Source: Puniceicoccales bacterium
GTDB taxonomy: Bacteria > Verrucomicrobiota > Verrucomicrobiia > Opitutales > JAIRLM01
Assembly (NCBI GenBank): GCA_031268535.1
Contig: JAIRXB010000028.1
Span: 1 to 50,723 of the forward strand
Length of the DNA stretch: 50,723 bases
Reading direction: 5' to 3'
Shown piece after piece: positions 48,906-50,723 of the stretch. Under the pieces are notes generated by a model. The model searched no databases, had not been told where the DNA came from, and worked only from the letters and a program-made list of their open reading frames with translations. The position numbers and the translations under genes are program-made. The stretch's first letter is position 1, and the number at the start of each line of letters is the position of its first letter.

Positions 48906-50723
48906 GTGCCGTTCCGCGACACATTTGTCAGCTTCCGGTTGCTGTGGCGCCGTGCGCTTTTGGCATTTTTTGCCATTGGCCCACTGGCCGTCCTCGCTGC
49001 GCCAACGGCGCGCTGCGCGGACGCAAATGTCACCAGGGGCGGCGGCGGATCGGCAGTAATTAATCTTAGCGGACTAAGCGGTGACGACATTAGCGCGACA
49101 GTCGATTTGGGCCAATCGGAAATTAATGTAACGGAAAGCGCCAACAATAACGGCGGCGCTAATGAGTCGGAAGGCATAGCTGTTCTTAGCAGCAAAACCC
49201 TTACCTATGCAGGTTCCTATGGCGCCATCCGCATCGAGAGCTGTCCAGTCGCAGGCGCGGATCATAAATTCACACTAACCGTAGCAAACGATAGTGGAGC
49301 ACAGAAAAGTGCTACCGTGAAAAGAGTGGGAGGTGTAGACTGTGCGAATGTGGTTTTCGACTTCAACGGGGCGAGCGGAACGGAAAGCTATCCGCTGCAA
49401 ATTATTTTCAGCGAAAGCGGAAGCTACAATTTCGAAGCGGTAATTGATTCCGCAAATAATCTTTCAACGACAATTATCTTTGGGTCCCCCATGGCTCACA
49501 ATGGCAGCGGCAAATTCAACCACTGGTCAATTGGCGACATCCAGAGCAGCTTTCTGAGAGCAAAAAACGCACAAAACTACTCAGCCATCTACGGCGCCAC
49601 CTCGGCGGCGGTGGTCGGAACGAGTGATATGTATGAATATACCAATAGTCCCATAACAGGAGCCTTCTGCGACTGGCACATAGGCAAAATCCACTACAGC
49701 ACACTGAAAACAGAAGGCGCATCGGCTTTCATTTTCGGCGTGTTCGGCCTTAAAAATTCACAATCCTGCTTCAACAATTGGCGTCTAGACGGCATTGACG
49801 ACTCAACCGTGACGGCCAGCGCCTATTCCGCCATGGTGGCGGGCGCTCTGCTGGCTCCTGGGGCGAAAAATGTTTTTTGCGACTTCTCCGTTGGCTCCAT
49901 TAAGGATGCCACTTTGAGCGCCATCGGCAACATCGCGACGGCTTTTGGAAGCACGTCGGCCAATTGCCAGATACTTGTCGGCGAAACGAGTATAAGCAAT
50001 GATACTGCGCCAGTGCCGGAAAGTTCGTTTTGCCGTTGGAATTTTGGCCCCGTAGATGGCAGCACCATTAGGGCGACCCAGTCTAATGCTGGAGCGTCTC
50101 TAACTGGCAGTGGCGCAACGATTACTGTCTTTGGCGCAAACGACGTGAGTACTGCCGAGTGTCTATTCTGCGATTGGCATTTTGACGGCTTTTCGCGAAG
50201 CCGAATTTTGGCAGAAGCTGAAAGCGCTCTCGTCGGCAACCTCGACGCCTCTGCCGTTGCCTTTGGCGCCATCAAAGCGCTGCATGAGGGGCAGGGAAAC
50301 GTTGTCAACGGCGGCAGTGGTTCGACTTCTGGATTCTTCATCAAAAGCCCAACGGAATCGTGCTTTTGCGACTGGGCAATTGGAACTTTTTCCGAGAGCA
50401 GCGAGGTTTCCGTTAGCTGCCTCGGCAGGGCCGTTGGTTTTGGCGTCGCAGCTGCGGAGAGCGCCATTTCATCCTTCTGCCGCTGGAACTTCGGCGAGTT
50501 GCAAAGTGGCGCCAGCTTCATCGACAGCACCGTGACTGTTAGGTCGACCGGCGGGCAATCGTCCGTGGCCGTCGGCTTTGGAGCCGCGAACGCAAAGTGC
50601 AGCCAGTCATCATTTTGCGATTGGTGGATCGGCGCAATCGACCCCAGCTCCATTTCCGTTTCTGGCGGCAGCGCCGTCACCTTCGGCTCCCTAAATTGCG
50701 AAAGCGCCTCATACGGCTTCTGC
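48906..50723 (+). CDS. Autotransporter-like surface protein with Cys/Trp repeats (5' part; runs off the window)
   Basis: The frame is open from GTG 48906 to the end of the window (606 codons). Residues 1-45 give a signal peptide: RLLWRR, then a hydrophobic ALLAFFAIGPLAVLAAP and a cleavage site near ARCADA. After a beta-rich region (45-200) at least nine repeats follow with Trp (once Phe) near residues 206, 257, 292, 325, 378, 424, 490, 527 and 573. The unit is (F)C-D/R/N-W-x-F/I-G, then 8-20 residues, S-x-V/I, and A-x-x-F-G, for example FCDWHFDGF...SAVAFG and FCRWNFGEL...VAVGFG. The repeat matches the protein at 14424, so the two are paralogs. The C-terminal barrel lies beyond the window. Confidence 0.75.
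   Translation, partial: MPFRDTFVSFRLLWRRALLAFFAIGPLAVLAAPTARCADANVTRGGGGSAVINLSGLSGDDISATVDLGQSEINVTESANNNGGANESEGIAVLSSKTLTYAGSYGAIRIESCPVAGADHKFTLTVANDSGAQKSATVKRVGGVDCANVVFDFNGASGTESYPLQIIFSESGSYNFEAVIDSANNLSTTIIFGSPMAHNGSGKFNHWSIGDIQSSFLRAKNAQNYSAIYGATSAAVVGTSDMYEYTNSPITGAFCDWHIGKIHYSTLKTEGASAFIFGVFGLKNSQSCFNNWRLDGIDDSTVTASAYSAMVAGALLAPGAKNVFCDFSVGSIKDATLSAIGNIATAFGSTSANCQILVGETSISNDTAPVPESSFCRWNFGPVDGSTIRATQSNAGASLTGSGATITVFGANDVSTAECLFCDWHFDGFSRSRILAEAESALVGNLDASAVAFGAIKALHEGQGNVVNGGSGSTSGFFIKSPTESCFCDWAIGTFSESSEVSVSCLGRAVGFGVAAAESAISSFCRWNFGELQSGASFIDSTVTVRSTGGQSSVAVGFGAANAKCSQSSFCDWWIGAIDPSSISVSGGSAVTFGSLNCESASYGFC

Noticed and set aside
49823-50680. A 285-codon minus-strand frame at the window's right end
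   Set aside because: It lies entirely antisense to the surface-protein gene with the clear Cys/Trp repeat. Its composition is that of a shadow of the repeat, with no motif of its own.
1-50723. CRISPR arrays, insertion sequences and rRNA genes
   Set aside because: No regularly spaced direct repeats, transposase motifs, terminal inverted repeats or rRNA core sequences were seen.

Overview
The window reads as chromosomal DNA of a Gram-negative bacterium with an LPS-bearing outer membrane and peptidoglycan. It encodes an LpxC-FabZ fusion, a heptose-phosphate phosphatase, MurA, GlmM, an FtsL/FtsI/RsmH division cluster and two autotransporter-like surface proteins. The fused LpxC-FabZ and the surface-protein style point to the PVC superphylum (Verrucomicrobiota-like). 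That placement is inference, because no rRNA is present. Pseudogene fragments, a frameshifted gene and large unrecognised proteins would suit a host-associated bacterium, but do not prove it.

Layout. 1-10.9 kb: glgB, the tRNA-modification pair mnmE-mnmG, a CNNM/CBS membrane protein, an unknown 388-aa protein, a flavin reductase on the minus strand and glmM. 10.9-12.2 kb: a gene-poor stretch with a decayed copy of part of glmM. 12.2-14.2 kb: tRNA-Lys, an MreD-like protein, a MATE exporter and tRNA-Arg. 14.4-24.7 kb: a 1053-aa autotransporter-like protein, murA, and two large diverged membrane-anchored paralogs (A and B) separated by a relic of the murA 3' end. 24.8-26.8 kb: a MarC-family protein and atpE-atpF-atpH only. 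27.4-34.4 kb: a virion-gene cluster (decoration protein, major capsid protein, tail/fibre proteins) without visible integrase, terminase or lysis genes. 34.4-39.7 kb: a gmhB-like gene, prfB, mutS and a NuoL/M/N-like membrane protein. 40-44.1 kb: a frameshifted fucosyltransferase and the division cluster. 44.4-50.7 kb: a phosphohexomutase, an unknown gene, lpxC-fabZ and the 5' part of a second autotransporter-like gene that runs off the window.

How the genes work together. GlmM makes glucosamine-1-phosphate for UDP-GlcNAc, the substrate of both MurA (peptidoglycan) and LpxC (lipid A). FtsI and FtsL act in septal peptidoglycan synthesis. MnmE and MnmG form one tRNA wobble-uridine modification enzyme.

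Four signals stand out. First, a roughly 35-50-residue Cys/Trp/Phe-Gly repeat is shared by the two surface proteins. Second, a tandem duplication left a murA relic between paralogs A and B, whose linker DNA is nearly identical while the rest has diverged. Third, many genes have promoter-like -35 boxes placed so that transcription would start at or near the start codon (leaderless mRNAs). Fourth, a phage structural cluster sits exactly where atpA would be expected.
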